Assembly (NCBI RefSeq): GCF_017744695.1
Contig: NZ_JAGIAS010000001.1
Span: forward strand, 711,013-775,012
Reading direction: 5' to 3'
Length of the DNA: 64,000 bases
Source: Dyadobacter sp.
GTDB taxonomy: Bacteria; Bacteroidota; Bacteroidia; Cytophagales; Spirosomataceae
This document shows, piece by piece, positions 42,227 to 51,241 of the stretch. The notes below the pieces were generated by a model. That model was not told the origin of the DNA, did no database searches, and was given only the letters and a program-made list of their open reading frames with translations. Position numbers and translations under genes: made by a program. How positions within the stretch are numbered: position 1 is the stretch's first letter; every line of letters begins with the position of its first letter.

Positions 42227-42272
42227 ACTATACAAATGATAGTAATATACAAAAGGTTAGTAATAACCTTTT
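42227..42272. promoter_or_regulatory. Two inverted repeats between doxX-like and hxlR-like genes
   Basis: ACTATACAAATGATAGT (42227-42243) has ACTAT/ATAGT arms. The second, at 42251-42272, has perfect 9-bp arms AAAAGGTTA and TAACCTTTT around GTAA. Both lie in the 99-bp divergent gap, 18-47 bp before the regulator start, and are candidate operators for the HxlR-family protein. Confidence 0.5.
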
Positions 42273-42289
42273 AGTTAGCAAAAATCAAC

Positions 42290-42700
42290 ATGGCATTCAC
42301 TCATCACAACGGCGAAAGGCCCAGCCCTGCGCAGTGCTATAACAAACTCAATGCGGCAGGAGACGCCTTATATGTAATCGGGGGCAAATGGAGACTGCGG
42401 ATCATCATCGCACTTTCCGAAGGGCATAAACGGTTCAATGAAATTCAGCGGGCCATGAACGGCATATCGGCCAGGGTCCTCTCCAATGAACTGAAAGAGC
42501 TTGAAATTAACGGATTCGTAACCCGCAAGGTCTATACCGACTTCCCGGTTTCGATCGAATACGAACTGACACCATACAGCGACACATTGTCCCCGGTGAT
42601 CGAGTCGCTGATCAATTGGGGAGAAATGCATCGCCAACGGATTATGCATGCGGAGAAAGCAGAAGAACAAACTGCTACTGCTCTGGCAGAGATACTGTGA
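42290..42700 (+). CDS. HxlR-family transcriptional regulator
   Basis: 136 residues, a single winged helix-turn-helix of the HxlR type: CYNKLNAAGDALYVIGGKWRLRIII, FNEIQRAMNGISARVLSNELKELE, then the wing GFVTRKVYTDFPVSIEYELT and helix LSPVIESLINWGEMH. A Cys near the N-terminus (AQCYNK) is positioned as in thiol-sensing relatives such as HypR/YodB, so redox or electrophile sensing is possible. It probably regulates the divergent DoxX gene. Its last 26 bp overlap the convergent gene at 42675. Confidence 0.93.
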   Translation: MAFTHHNGERPSPAQCYNKLNAAGDALYVIGGKWRLRIIIALSEGHKRFNEIQRAMNGISARVLSNELKELEINGFVTRKVYTDFPVSIEYELTPYSDTLSPVIESLINWGEMHRQRIMHAEKAEEQTATALAEIL

Positions 42701-43619
42701 CGTGCCACATATCGCCTGAATTGCTTACTTTTTCAGTCCCCCAAACGCCGGGACCGCCGTCAGCCCGCAGGTAGACATTAAACACCAGCGTACTGATCTG
42801 CGAACCTCTAACGAGCACGCTTCCGCAAGCGGCGCCATTGTCGCAGTTGCCGGTAATCGGCGTTTTGGAATGCAATATTTTGGTTTTCGTCACGTCAATC
42901 TGCATTTCGTCACTGCCCGAAAGCTTCGTCAACGTTAGCGATGGCGTCTGCAATTCGAGCTCCGTGGCGAAACCAAGGCGTTTGTCGCTGAAATTGGTTG
43001 TTGCACCAAGGCCGATGAACGAAATGACCGGATCTTGCACAGGCTTGTTGAACTGCAACCGCAGCTTGCCGTAATAGTAGCGGCTTGTATCGGTTTTAGG
43101 CGCATTGGCCGCCAGCAGCGGTTTCGCCGAGAGAAACACCTGCAATCCGGCATTCATAAACAGGTTGACCCCCTTTCCCACCGGCCCCTGCGGATGCGCC
43201 GTGAATATTTTACGTGCAGTATCCGCATAATAATAGTTGGTATTGATCACCGGCACCGCGCGCACATGCGTGCTGCTCGCGCCCGACGCCGCACCAAAAG
43301 TCATACCGGTCACGTGCTGAGGCACATTGATGTACGGCTGGTCGTCAAAACTGAACGTTACCGACAACTCTGATTTCAGTTTCTGGAAATAGATCCCCTC
43401 GTCGGTGCTCCCGTTTTTATTGAAAAAGAAAGACATAGTCTGAGGGATCGAAGTAGGCCCTTTGGGAACCGGCGGCTGATAACTGTTATTGACCCCATCC
43501 TGAACCAGTTCATACGTACTCGGAATGTTCGATCCCTGCGCGAAGGAAGCGTTGACCGAGCCGGCGATTAAAATGCCAACAAGAGCCGACCTTAATAGTG
43601 ATAATGAGTATGTTAGCAT
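42675..43619 (-). CDS. Secreted protein of unknown function
   Basis: 314 residues from ATG 43619, which yields the signal peptide MLTYSLSLLRSALVGILIAG ending at SFAQ; the longer open frame upstream has no such signal and was rejected. The chain is strand-rich (KLKSELSVTFSFDDQPYINV, LFMNAGLQVFLSAKPLL, RYYYGKLRLQFNKPVQDPVI, SGDMWHVTVSLPEQ). It resembles the opening domain of repeat-containing Bacteroidota surface proteins but lacks repeats and a T9SS domain, so it may be a shortened member. Two Cys (GNCDNGAACG) could form a disulfide. Confidence 0.6.
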   Translation of the reverse strand: MLTYSLSLLRSALVGILIAGSVNASFAQGSNIPSTYELVQDGVNNSYQPPVPKGPTSIPQTMSFFFNKNGSTDEGIYFQKLKSELSVTFSFDDQPYINVPQHVTGMTFGAASGASSTHVRAVPVINTNYYYADTARKIFTAHPQGPVGKGVNLFMNAGLQVFLSAKPLLAANAPKTDTSRYYYGKLRLQFNKPVQDPVISFIGLGATTNFSDKRLGFATELELQTPSLTLTKLSGSDEMQIDVTKTKILHSKTPITGNCDNGAACGSVLVRGSQISTLVFNVYLRADGGPGVWGTEKVSNSGDMWHVTVSLPEQ

Positions 43620-44034
43620 GTGTAGAAAATTAAAATACGTTGAGAGAACTGCCGGCAATATATCATTTATGGACGAAGGTGCCCACCAATCAGGGCATGT
43701 CATTCTCATTTCAGCAGGATAGTTCAAAATTATCTTCACATCTTACCATCCAGCCCCTCGAATCCCGCGATCTCAAACTAAGTAATTGATTATTAATTAA
43801 ATGTAATGCCAGCATTATTTTTCCCCATGCAGGAAAGGTAAAGGCAGGTGTTGTTTTGTAAACGGTATGCCCGTTAAGCAAATGTTTCGTACACCCTCCC
43901 AATCATAACACATTGTTGATCCTCCCCCGGCCGGCCACTAACACCTTTTAAAGGAAATTTGAAGCCTGTATTTAAGTACCAGTCTGGCTACTCTCTCCGA
44001 TCGTTACGGCTATTATTCAACTCAATTTCAAAAC
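43620..44034. other. Divergent intergenic region upstream of the nuclease gene
   Basis: 415 bp, moderately A/T-rich between 43740 and 43830. It should hold promoters for the secreted protein and the nuclease. No repeat, hairpin or strong promoter match was seen, and open frames here lack signals or sensible composition. Confidence 0.5.
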
Positions 44035-47000
44035 ATGAAGAAACTTTCTACTCATCGGCGTCCGCTCCGAAACGTACGCGCCGGGCTACTTTGGCTATGC
44101 GTGCTGATCTCCGTTTCGGTACAGGCCCAAAACCTTACGCAATCCGGTTTTATTTCGGTACTCACGCCGCAGTTTATGGCCAATGGTACAGGTACCCGCT
44201 TGCCGGTGATGTACCGCGCTACCGTCACCGGTCTGACGCCCGGCACAACCTACCGGTTTTATACGCAGGCCGCAATCTCCGATAACCTGGGCGGGACCAA
44301 TCCCGGCGCAGGCAACCCGCTGTTGGTCAATACTGCCGGCACGAGCTACACGTACACATCGAGCCCTTCGGTTACGACCACTGGTGGTTACGAGTCCTTC
44401 ACGACGGATGCCTCCGGAAACTATACCGGCTGGTTCGGGTTCGTCAACACTGGTAATGCCCGGTTCGATCCGGGAAACCTGATTCTTCCCACCATCGTAA
44501 TCGCAAACACTTCCGGTACCATCCTGTCCCGCCGCGCGCTCGATGCTTCCATTCGCGTACTGGCATACAGCACATCCGCCGGGACCAATAATGGATCATT
44601 TTTAAAAGAAAGCACATCCGGGGCCAACGGCAAAAACCTGGTCGCGATTTACGACAATACCGCGGGAACCGGCCGGCCACTTTTCATAGCGCCTGCCGAA
44701 TCGATCGGTACCACTATTGCCAGCGTAGTACCCGGCTACACCACTTCTGCCGGCGGCTGGAATGCTATCGTCCCCAACGACAATGCAAACGGGGTAAGAC
44801 GCATTGAACAGCTCAGCTCCGCGAATGCCAGCTTGATTGGCTGCGCGACCGACGATGACGGCGTATGGCCAACCGGGACGGTTAACACCGCCAATCCCAC
44901 GGCCGGTACCTCTGGTTTGACCATTGCCTCAGAAGACGCCGCACTGACTTCCTGTACCTCACTGCCGGTCGTGAATCTTTCGGTGAGCAGCAACGCCGGC
45001 AGCGAAGCAGCTCAAAACGTTATTACCGTTACCGCCACGGCATCCGCACCGGTAACAGGCGATCAGACCGTCAATCTCAGCGTTTCAGGAACTGGTATCA
45101 GCGCGTCGGACTACGTATTATCCGGCAGCACCATTACCATTCCAACGGGTGCTACCACCGGCTCGGTAACATTCACCATTGCCGACGACAGCGATGCAGA
45201 GAACACCGAAACGGCTACCCTGACCATTTCGAGCCCGTCAGCCGGCATTACATTAGGTTCAACCACCGCACAGTCGATCACCATTACCGACAACGATGGA
45301 GCACCAAACGACAATGCGCCGGTAATCGTGGCTGATAATGAAACAACGACCGACGCCGATCTTACAACCACCTATCTCTCGGTTCCCGACAATAGCCCGG
45401 TAGCAAACCCGGCCGCATTTGTCAGCGGTGTGATCAACGATCCGACCGATCCCGCACGCACGCTGGGTATCGAATTCAATGTGAGCGATGTGGAAACAGC
45501 CGCGTCAGCGCTTGTAGTAACCGCAACCAGCAGTAATACGGCCGTGGTACCCGACGCCAATCTCTCCGTAACAACCGGTAATGCCAATAGCCGGAATCTG
45601 AAAATCACCCCTGTGGGCGTAGGTTACGCGGACATCACGGTAACCGTCACGGATGGCGGCCTGAGTAGTGCTTATGTGATCAAATATGCCGCTTCGGCGG
45701 CTTCGGGCACACCCTCGTCCACACGCTTCCACACGCAGGTGAGCGATGCTTCCACAGCACAGGCTATCGACAGTGATTATATGCTGGTGGCCGATGATGA
45801 AAACCAGGTTTTGAGACTTTACAACCGGCAGAATTCAGGATTACCTGTTAATGGATTTGACTACACCGGCTCGCTGGGCCTCACCGATATTTCGGGCGGC
45901 GTCCCGCGCGAGGTAGATATCGAGTCGTCGGTGATGATCGGTAACCGGATTTACTGGATGGGATCGCACAGCAATGCATCGGGAGGCAACAACCGTCCCA
46001 ACAGAAGCCGCGTTTTCGCGACCGATTTATCAGGCACGGGCGCCGCTGTTACCCTGTCGTACGTAGGTCGTTATGATGCGTTGAAGACTGACCTCCTCGC
46101 CTGGGACGCCTCCAACGGCAATGTCTTGGGGCTGGCGGCGAGCGCAGCAGCCGGTAAGATTCCGGAAGACCCCGCCCTCGACGGATTCAATATCGAGGGT
46201 TTGACCGTAGGCCCCGATGGCACGACAGGCTACATAGGCTTCCGCGCGCCGTATCAGTCCACCAGCACGCGTACGCTCGCTTTGATCGTCCCGTGGACTA
46301 ACATCACTTCGCTCTTTTCCGGTAACCCGACATCAGGCCCGGCCACATTCGGAGCGCCCATCCAGCTCGATCTGGGTGGAAGAGGCATCCGCGAGATCAA
46401 AAAGAATGCTGCCGGTGAATATCTCATCCTGGCAGGCCCCGCCGACGCGGCTACCGGAACAGCTCCGAAGGATTTCCGCTTCTACACTTGGACGGGCAAT
46501 CCGGCGGACGCACCGGTACTTCGCTCCGCCAACCTCACGGCCCTCAATGCTCAGGGTAGCTTCGAGTCGATCGTCGACCTACCTTCGCCGCTTGCCAACA
46601 ACAGCGAAATCCAGGTTTTGGTAGACAATGGTGATGATGTGTTTTACAATGATGGCACCATTGCCAAGGATTTGGGCCAATCGAACTACAAGAAATTCAG
46701 AAGCGAACGCATTGTATTGGGTAACCCGCCGGTAGTGGCAACCCGGATCCACCAGATCCAAGGTTCCGGCAACACCGCTGCGCTTACCGGCCCGCTCACC
46801 ATTGAAGGGGTTGTCACCCGCACGTTTACCGGCTCCACGGGCCTGAACGGCTTTTATGTGCAGGAAGAAGACGCCGATGCAGACGCCGATCCCACTACTT
46901 CGGAAGGTATTTTCGTATACAATGTGGCGGCCGATCCCGCAGGAGTGGTGTCCGTCACACAAGGCGACCTGGTCCGCATTTCAGGGGAAGTAATTGATTT

Positions 47001-49104
47001 TGTAAGTACTACCAGCGGCTTTACCACCAGCCTTACCGAATTGAAAACGGTCAGCGCATTCGAAAAACTGGGTACCGCTCCGCTACCGACCATCACCAAT
47101 GTAACGCTCCCGGTAGCTAATGTTGCCGACCTCGAACGCTACGAAGGCATGCTGGTCAACCTCAACGCGACGAGCGGCAACCTTTTTGTTACCGAGTATT
47201 TCCAGCTCGGCCGCTACGGCCAGGTTGTATTGTCGGCCGACGGCCCCGGCAACGCTGCAGGAACAGATGGCCGTTTAGACCAATATACCCAATTTAATGC
47301 CCCAAGCGTGGCGGGATACGCTGCTTACGTTGCCGAGGCCGCCAAGCGCAAGATTTACCTGGACGACGGTCGCACGACCCAGAATCCCGACCCTGTCATT
47401 TTCGGTCGCGGCGGCAACCCGCTAAGCGCCACGAATACCTTACGCGGCGGCGACCAGGTAACGAGCGTTATTGGTATCCTCGACGACCGGCTCGAAGGAT
47501 ACCGCATTCAAACCTCTTCCGGCGTGAACTTCATCGCAGCTAATGAGCGGCCAACCGCGCCCCCTGCCCTCGGCACAGGAGCCACCCTGAAAGTGGCCAG
47601 CGCCAACGTACTTAACTATTTCAATGGAAACGGTGCCGGTGGTGGCTTCCCTACTTCGCGCGGGGCCGATACCCAGGCGGAATTCGCACGCCAGCGGGCG
47701 AAGGTGATCGAGGCATTGTACACTTCGGATGCGGATGTGATCGGGTTAATGGAGCTGGAAAGAGACGATTACGGCCCGAACAGCGCCATTCAGGACCTTG
47801 TGAACGGGCTTAATACCCGTGCCGGTGTGAGCGGTACTTATGCGTTCATCGATCCGGGTACGATCGCAACGGATGAAATTACCGTGGGACTTATTTACAA
47901 ACCCGGCAAAGTAACACCGGATGGCGCTGCCGCGACCATGCCCGACCATTATGGACAAACGAGCCCTGGCTACCCGACCGGACAGACAGCTTTCGACGTG
48001 GTAGGTCGCAAACCGCTGGCTCAGACCTTCATCGAAACAGCCAGTACCGAGAAATTCACGGTGGTTGTCAACCATTTCAAATCCAAAAGTTCAAGTGCCA
48101 ATGGCGAGGGTGACGCGGACGCGGGCGACGGCCAGGGAGAATCAAACGGAACACGGGTGCGCCAGGCACAAGATCTGGTAGCGTGGCTCGCTACGAAACC
48201 TACCGGCACGACCGACACGGACTACCTCATCCTGGGTGACCTCAACGCTTACCTAAAAGAGGAGCCACTCACGATCCTGGCTAATGCCGGCTACAACAGC
48301 GTACTGCCGGCCACTTCCTACTCGTACGTTTTCGATGGCTTCACCGGCTCGCTCGACCACGCTTTGGCAACCTCATCCCTGGCCAAGCAGGTTACCGGCG
48401 CCGACAAATACCACATCAACGCCGACGAACCGAGTGTGCTCGACTATAACACCGAATTCAAATCAGCCGGGCAGGTTACCAGCTTTTACAGTGCCGATCA
48501 ATACCGCGCGTCCGATCATGATCCGGTGCTCGTAGGGCTCCACCTCGAACCCGCCTTACCTGTACACCTGATCTCCTTTACGGCCACTTCCGGAGAGCGG
48601 AATGTGACATTGCAATGGGCCACCACTTGGGAGGAGCAGAATGAAGGTTTTGACATTTTGCGGTCAACCGATGGCGTCAATTTCTCGGCCATCGCATTTG
48701 TAGCCGGTAATGCCACCACCTCGTCCCGCTCTGAATATGCTTGGACAGATTCGGACGTTCAGGCGGGTATACTTTACTATTATCGCCTTCGCCAGCGGGA
48801 TTGGGATGGCACCACCACCCTCTCGCGGATAGTGGCCGCACGCGTAGACGCAGGAGCCGGGACTACCGCATTTGTTTATCCAAACCCGAACTCCGGAAAC
48901 TTCACCGTTTCCGCTCCGGGCGCTTCAACGCTTGAACTTTACAATGCAGCAGGCCGGCAAGTTCCGATCCACGTCAAAGCAATCGGCACAGAAGGTTTAT
49001 TTTTAGTAAACATCAAAGGGCAAGCCGCGCCGGGAATGTACAACTTGATTATCGAAAGAACGAATTCCGGTAAATCGGGAAGTGTGAAGGTTATTGTAGA
49101 GTAA
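44035..49104 (+). CDS. Giant secreted nuclease mosaic (ExeM/NucH-like) with T9SS domain
   Basis: 1689 residues. In order: signal region (about 1-32, to VQAQ); an N-terminal beta domain (about 33-305); a Calx-beta-like domain (about 310-420, PVTGDQTVNLSVSGTGISAS and acidic DDSDAENTETA, TDNDG); a cadherin-like segment (about 425-550); a propeller-like DUF3616-type domain (about 555-890, DYMLVADDENQVLRLYN); an OB-like region (about 905-1170, as in ExeM); an endonuclease/exonuclease/phosphatase domain (about 1184-1500, KVASANVLNYF, DVIGLMELERDDYG, VVNHFKSKSS, ILGDLNAY, RASDHDPVLV); a beta domain; and T9SS sorting (YPNPNSGNFTV ... GMYNLIIE). Likely degrades external DNA. Confidence 0.9.
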   Translation: MKKLSTHRRPLRNVRAGLLWLCVLISVSVQAQNLTQSGFISVLTPQFMANGTGTRLPVMYRATVTGLTPGTTYRFYTQAAISDNLGGTNPGAGNPLLVNTAGTSYTYTSSPSVTTTGGYESFTTDASGNYTGWFGFVNTGNARFDPGNLILPTIVIANTSGTILSRRALDASIRVLAYSTSAGTNNGSFLKESTSGANGKNLVAIYDNTAGTGRPLFIAPAESIGTTIASVVPGYTTSAGGWNAIVPNDNANGVRRIEQLSSANASLIGCATDDDGVWPTGTVNTANPTAGTSGLTIASEDAALTSCTSLPVVNLSVSSNAGSEAAQNVITVTATASAPVTGDQTVNLSVSGTGISASDYVLSGSTITIPTGATTGSVTFTIADDSDAENTETATLTISSPSAGITLGSTTAQSITITDNDGAPNDNAPVIVADNETTTDADLTTTYLSVPDNSPVANPAAFVSGVINDPTDPARTLGIEFNVSDVETAASALVVTATSSNTAVVPDANLSVTTGNANSRNLKITPVGVGYADITVTVTDGGLSSAYVIKYAASAASGTPSSTRFHTQVSDASTAQAIDSDYMLVADDENQVLRLYNRQNSGLPVNGFDYTGSLGLTDISGGVPREVDIESSVMIGNRIYWMGSHSNASGGNNRPNRSRVFATDLSGTGAAVTLSYVGRYDALKTDLLAWDASNGNVLGLAASAAAGKIPEDPALDGFNIEGLTVGPDGTTGYIGFRAPYQSTSTRTLALIVPWTNITSLFSGNPTSGPATFGAPIQLDLGGRGIREIKKNAAGEYLILAGPADAATGTAPKDFRFYTWTGNPADAPVLRSANLTALNAQGSFESIVDLPSPLANNSEIQVLVDNGDDVFYNDGTIAKDLGQSNYKKFRSERIVLGNPPVVATRIHQIQGSGNTAALTGPLTIEGVVTRTFTGSTGLNGFYVQEEDADADADPTTSEGIFVYNVAADPAGVVSVTQGDLVRISGEVIDFVSTTSGFTTSLTELKTVSAFEKLGTAPLPTITNVTLPVANVADLERYEGMLVNLNATSGNLFVTEYFQLGRYGQVVLSADGPGNAAGTDGRLDQYTQFNAPSVAGYAAYVAEAAKRKIYLDDGRTTQNPDPVIFGRGGNPLSATNTLRGGDQVTSVIGILDDRLEGYRIQTSSGVNFIAANERPTAPPALGTGATLKVASANVLNYFNGNGAGGGFPTSRGADTQAEFARQRAKVIEALYTSDADVIGLMELERDDYGPNSAIQDLVNGLNTRAGVSGTYAFIDPGTIATDEITVGLIYKPGKVTPDGAAATMPDHYGQTSPGYPTGQTAFDVVGRKPLAQTFIETASTEKFTVVVNHFKSKSSSANGEGDADAGDGQGESNGTRVRQAQDLVAWLATKPTGTTDTDYLILGDLNAYLKEEPLTILANAGYNSVLPATSYSYVFDGFTGSLDHALATSSLAKQVTGADKYHINADEPSVLDYNTEFKSAGQVTSFYSADQYRASDHDPVLVGLHLEPALPVHLISFTATSGERNVTLQWATTWEEQNEGFDILRSTDGVNFSAIAFVAGNATTSSRSEYAWTDSDVQAGILYYYRLRQRDWDGTTTLSRIVAARVDAGAGTTAFVYPNPNSGNFTVSAPGASTLELYNAAGRQVPIHVKAIGTEGLFLVNIKGQAAPGMYNLIIERTNSGKSGSVKVIVE

Positions 49105-49124
49105 TTAGTTTAGAATAAATGAAG

Positions 49125-49162
49125 AGGAGCTGCCTGATCGTCAAATCATGCAGCTCCTTTTC
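49125..49162. terminator. Bidirectional terminator between nuclease and lipoprotein genes
   Basis: AGGAGCTGC (49125-49133) and GCAGCTCCT (49150-49158) form a 9-bp stem followed by TTTTCG on the plus strand. It lies between the nuclease stop (49104) and the convergent lipoprotein stop (49177). Confidence 0.8.
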
Positions 49163-49176
49163 GTTGCTATCGGCTG

Positions 49177-49776
49177 CTATCGCGGCTCGGTGAAAACTTC
49201 CTGGACATATATGTTCGAGACGATGAACTTGCTATTGGTATAGGTAATTGTATCCACCGCTGCCTCCGCCCACTGATGTTTGTTGATCCGCACAAACTTT
49301 GCCGCGAATTGGCCCTGGATCTCGTTCTTATCAGCATCATAATACAAAACCTTGAAGTAGTTCCATGGGCCTTCCAGGAGCCTGTAACTATTCATGGATG
49401 CATCGTCCCCGGGATAGGTCGTGAAACGAGCGTGAGCACTAATCGAATCCAAAGTGCACAGGGTATTCTTACAATGGCTAACCGTACTGTCAGTCAGCGT
49501 ATAATTACCTGGCTTGGCGTGAAAAAAATTCAGATACACAATCTGATATTCATCTTCCTCAATTTTTCTGGCCAAAGCCAAAGCTACTACATCATTCTCG
49601 CAAAAAGTCTTGCTCACGATAGCACCATTCCAAACCGTCATCCCGGTTTTAAAAGGCACACCATTTACTTCGCCCATAAACACCTGATTTACCATATGCG
49701 GGTCCACAGGTGGCTGTTTTTCACAGGACAACAGGCCGGAGAGCAATAGCATGAGTATATAACTGTATCGTTTCAT
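49177..49776 (-). CDS. Tandem paralogous lipoprotein, copy 1
   Basis: 199 residues from ATG 49776, matching the starts of the two paralogues; the ATG at 49797 would add seven residues. The lipobox LLSC gives a lipid-modified Cys at about 18. Shared features of the three copies: EKQPP after the lipid Cys, GEVNGVPFKTGMTV, NFFHAKPGNYTLTDSTVSH, CTLDSIS, EGPWNYFKVLYYDADKNEIQ, GQFAAKFVRIN, DTITYTN and the identical tail EVFTEPR. This copy has one extra Cys (HCKNTLC). Family unknown. It is the last gene of the protease/lipoprotein cluster. Confidence 0.85.
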   Translation of the reverse strand: MKRYSYILMLLLSGLLSCEKQPPVDPHMVNQVFMGEVNGVPFKTGMTVWNGAIVSKTFCENDVVALALARKIEEDEYQIVYLNFFHAKPGNYTLTDSTVSHCKNTLCTLDSISAHARFTTYPGDDASMNSYRLLEGPWNYFKVLYYDADKNEIQGQFAAKFVRINKHQWAEAAVDTITYTNSKFIVSNIYVQEVFTEPR

Positions 49777-49857
49777 AGCTTTAATGGCTGTTTTCATATG
49801 ATTACCGTTTAAGGCTATACGGTTGGTTTGAATTATGATGATGGAGAATACAAGTAG

Positions 49858-49885
49858 CCGCCGCAGGGATCACTCCGCGCGGCGG
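49858..49885 (-). terminator. Hairpin between lipoprotein copies 2 and 1
   Basis: CCGCCGC (49858-49864) pairs with GCGGCGG (49879-49885) around a 14-nt loop in the gap between two same-strand genes. No clear T-tract follows on the minus strand, so it may be an attenuator or mRNA-stabilising hairpin. Confidence 0.45.
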
Positions 49886-49904
49886 TTGTTGCAGCAATTA
49901 AATG

Positions 49905-50504
49905 CTATCGCGGTTCGGTGAAAACTTCGAGCACGTACATGTTTGATACGGTGAACTTGCCATTGGTGTAAGTGATCGTATCCGCTGCTTCCTTCGCCCG
50001 CTGGTGTTTATTGATCCGTACAAATTTTGCGGCGAATTGCCCCTGGACCTCATTCTTATCAGGATCATAATACAAAACCTTGAAGTAGTTCCACGGACCT
50101 TCCACCAGCCTATAAGTATCCATCGACACATCGTTCCCGGGAAAAGACTGGAAGTATGAACTGATGTTGATTGAATCCAAAGAGCATACAGCATTTTTCT
50201 TGTGTCTAACAATAGTATCGGTTGGCACATAATTACCTGGTTTAGCATGGAAATAATTCAAAGTGATCACCTGATATTCTTCCTCGCTGATTTTTCTGAT
50301 CAGTCCCATGTCTATCACGACTTTGTCGCACCATTCCTGGTTCACATATGCACCCATTTCTACCGTCATTGCCGACTTAAAAGGAACACCATTGACTTCA
50401 CCAGTAATAAACTGGTTCACCATTCTTGGGTTCAAGGGCGGATGCTTTTCACAGGACAGCAGGCCGGAGAGCAATAGTATCAATATATAGTTGTATCGTT
50501 TCAT
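49905..50504 (-). CDS. Tandem paralogous lipoprotein, copy 2
   Basis: 199 residues, lipobox LLSC (lipid Cys at about 18), then EKHPPLNPRMVNQFITGEVN. It is the most divergent of the three paralogues: DTITYTN and EVFTEPR are kept but the middle differs (YVNQEWCDKVVIDMGLIRK; YFQSFPGNDVSMDTYRLVEG). Two Cys outside the lipobox are kept in all three copies (WCDK and VCSLDS here), consistent with a disulfide in an exported protein. No enzyme motif is seen. Confidence 0.85.
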   Translation of the reverse strand: MKRYNYILILLLSGLLSCEKHPPLNPRMVNQFITGEVNGVPFKSAMTVEMGAYVNQEWCDKVVIDMGLIRKISEEEYQVITLNYFHAKPGNYVPTDTIVRHKKNAVCSLDSINISSYFQSFPGNDVSMDTYRLVEGPWNYFKVLYYDPDKNEVQGQFAAKFVRINKHQRAKEAADTITYTNGKFTVSNMYVLEVFTEPR

Positions 50505-50590
50505 CGTTTTGACGCAGTTTATTCCCGTTCAGCAGGCCGCAAAGCGACTTGGTGCCGGATTTGGATGGTAACGTTTCCGAAGATGTAACC

Positions 50591-50622
50591 GCCAGCCGCC
50601 CGGAACCAACCGGACGACTGGC
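50591..50622 (-). terminator. Hairpin between lipoprotein copies 3 and 2
   Basis: GCCAGCCGCCCGG and CCGGACGACTGGC pair with two mismatches around a short loop (50591-50622), with GCCAG/CTGGC at the outer ends. It lies in the 137-bp gap between two same-strand genes and may set relative expression of the copies. Confidence 0.45.
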
Positions 50623-50641
50623 AGTTGTTTCAAATAATGCC

Positions 50642-51241
50642 CTATCGCGGTTCGGTGAAAACTTCCTGGACATATATGTTGGATACGACGAACTTGCCAT
50701 TTGTATAGGTAATTGTATCCACCGCTGCCTCCGCCCGCTGACGTTTGTTGATCCGCACAAATTTTGCGGCGAATTGCCCCTGAATCTCGTTCTTCTTGGG
50801 GTCGTAGTACAAGATTTTGAAGTAGTTCCACGGGCCCTCAAGAAGCCTGTAAGTGTCCATCGTCACATCGTCTCCTGGAAAAGACTTAAAATCTAAGCTG
50901 GCACTGATTGAATCTAAAGTGCATGAAGCACTTTTACGATGGCTAACCGTGCTGTCAGTCAGCCGGTAATTACCCGGCTTAGCATGGAAATAATTCAGAT
51001 ACGCAATCTGATATTCATCTTCCTCAATTTTTCTAACCAAACCCATCCCTATCACATCATTTTCACAAAGATCCGTTCTTACGATGGCACCATTTTGAAC
51101 CGTCATTCCGGTTGTAAAAGGCATTCCATTCACCTCACCGGTGACCAATTGGTTCACCATCCCTGGAATCAAAGGTGGTTGCTTTTCACATGATAGCAGG
51201 ACAGAAAGCAACGTTATTAATAGATAACTGTATCCTTTCAT
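50642..51241 (-). CDS. Tandem paralogous lipoprotein, copy 3 (coupled to protease)
   Basis: 199 residues with lipobox LLSC. Its ATG overlaps the stop of the metalloprotease by 4 bp (ATGA, 51238-51241), so it is translated from the same message by coupling. It is closer to copy 1 than to copy 2 (AEAAVDTITYTN, YVQEVFTEPR, CENDV). Anchored to a membrane and made together with a secreted protease, it could be an inhibitor, a chaperone or a surface partner for the protease; this is inference from context only. Confidence 0.87.
   Translation of the reverse strand: MKGYSYLLITLLSVLLSCEKQPPLIPGMVNQLVTGEVNGMPFTTGMTVQNGAIVRTDLCENDVIGMGLVRKIEEDEYQIAYLNYFHAKPGNYRLTDSTVSHRKSASCTLDSISASLDFKSFPGDDVTMDTYRLLEGPWNYFKILYYDPKKNEIQGQFAAKFVRINKRQRAEAAVDTITYTNGKFVVSNIYVQEVFTEPR

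Noticed and set aside
43620-43739. 40-codon N-terminal extension of the secreted protein ending at 42675
   Set aside because: The ATG at 43619 directly precedes a good signal peptide; the extension would bury it.
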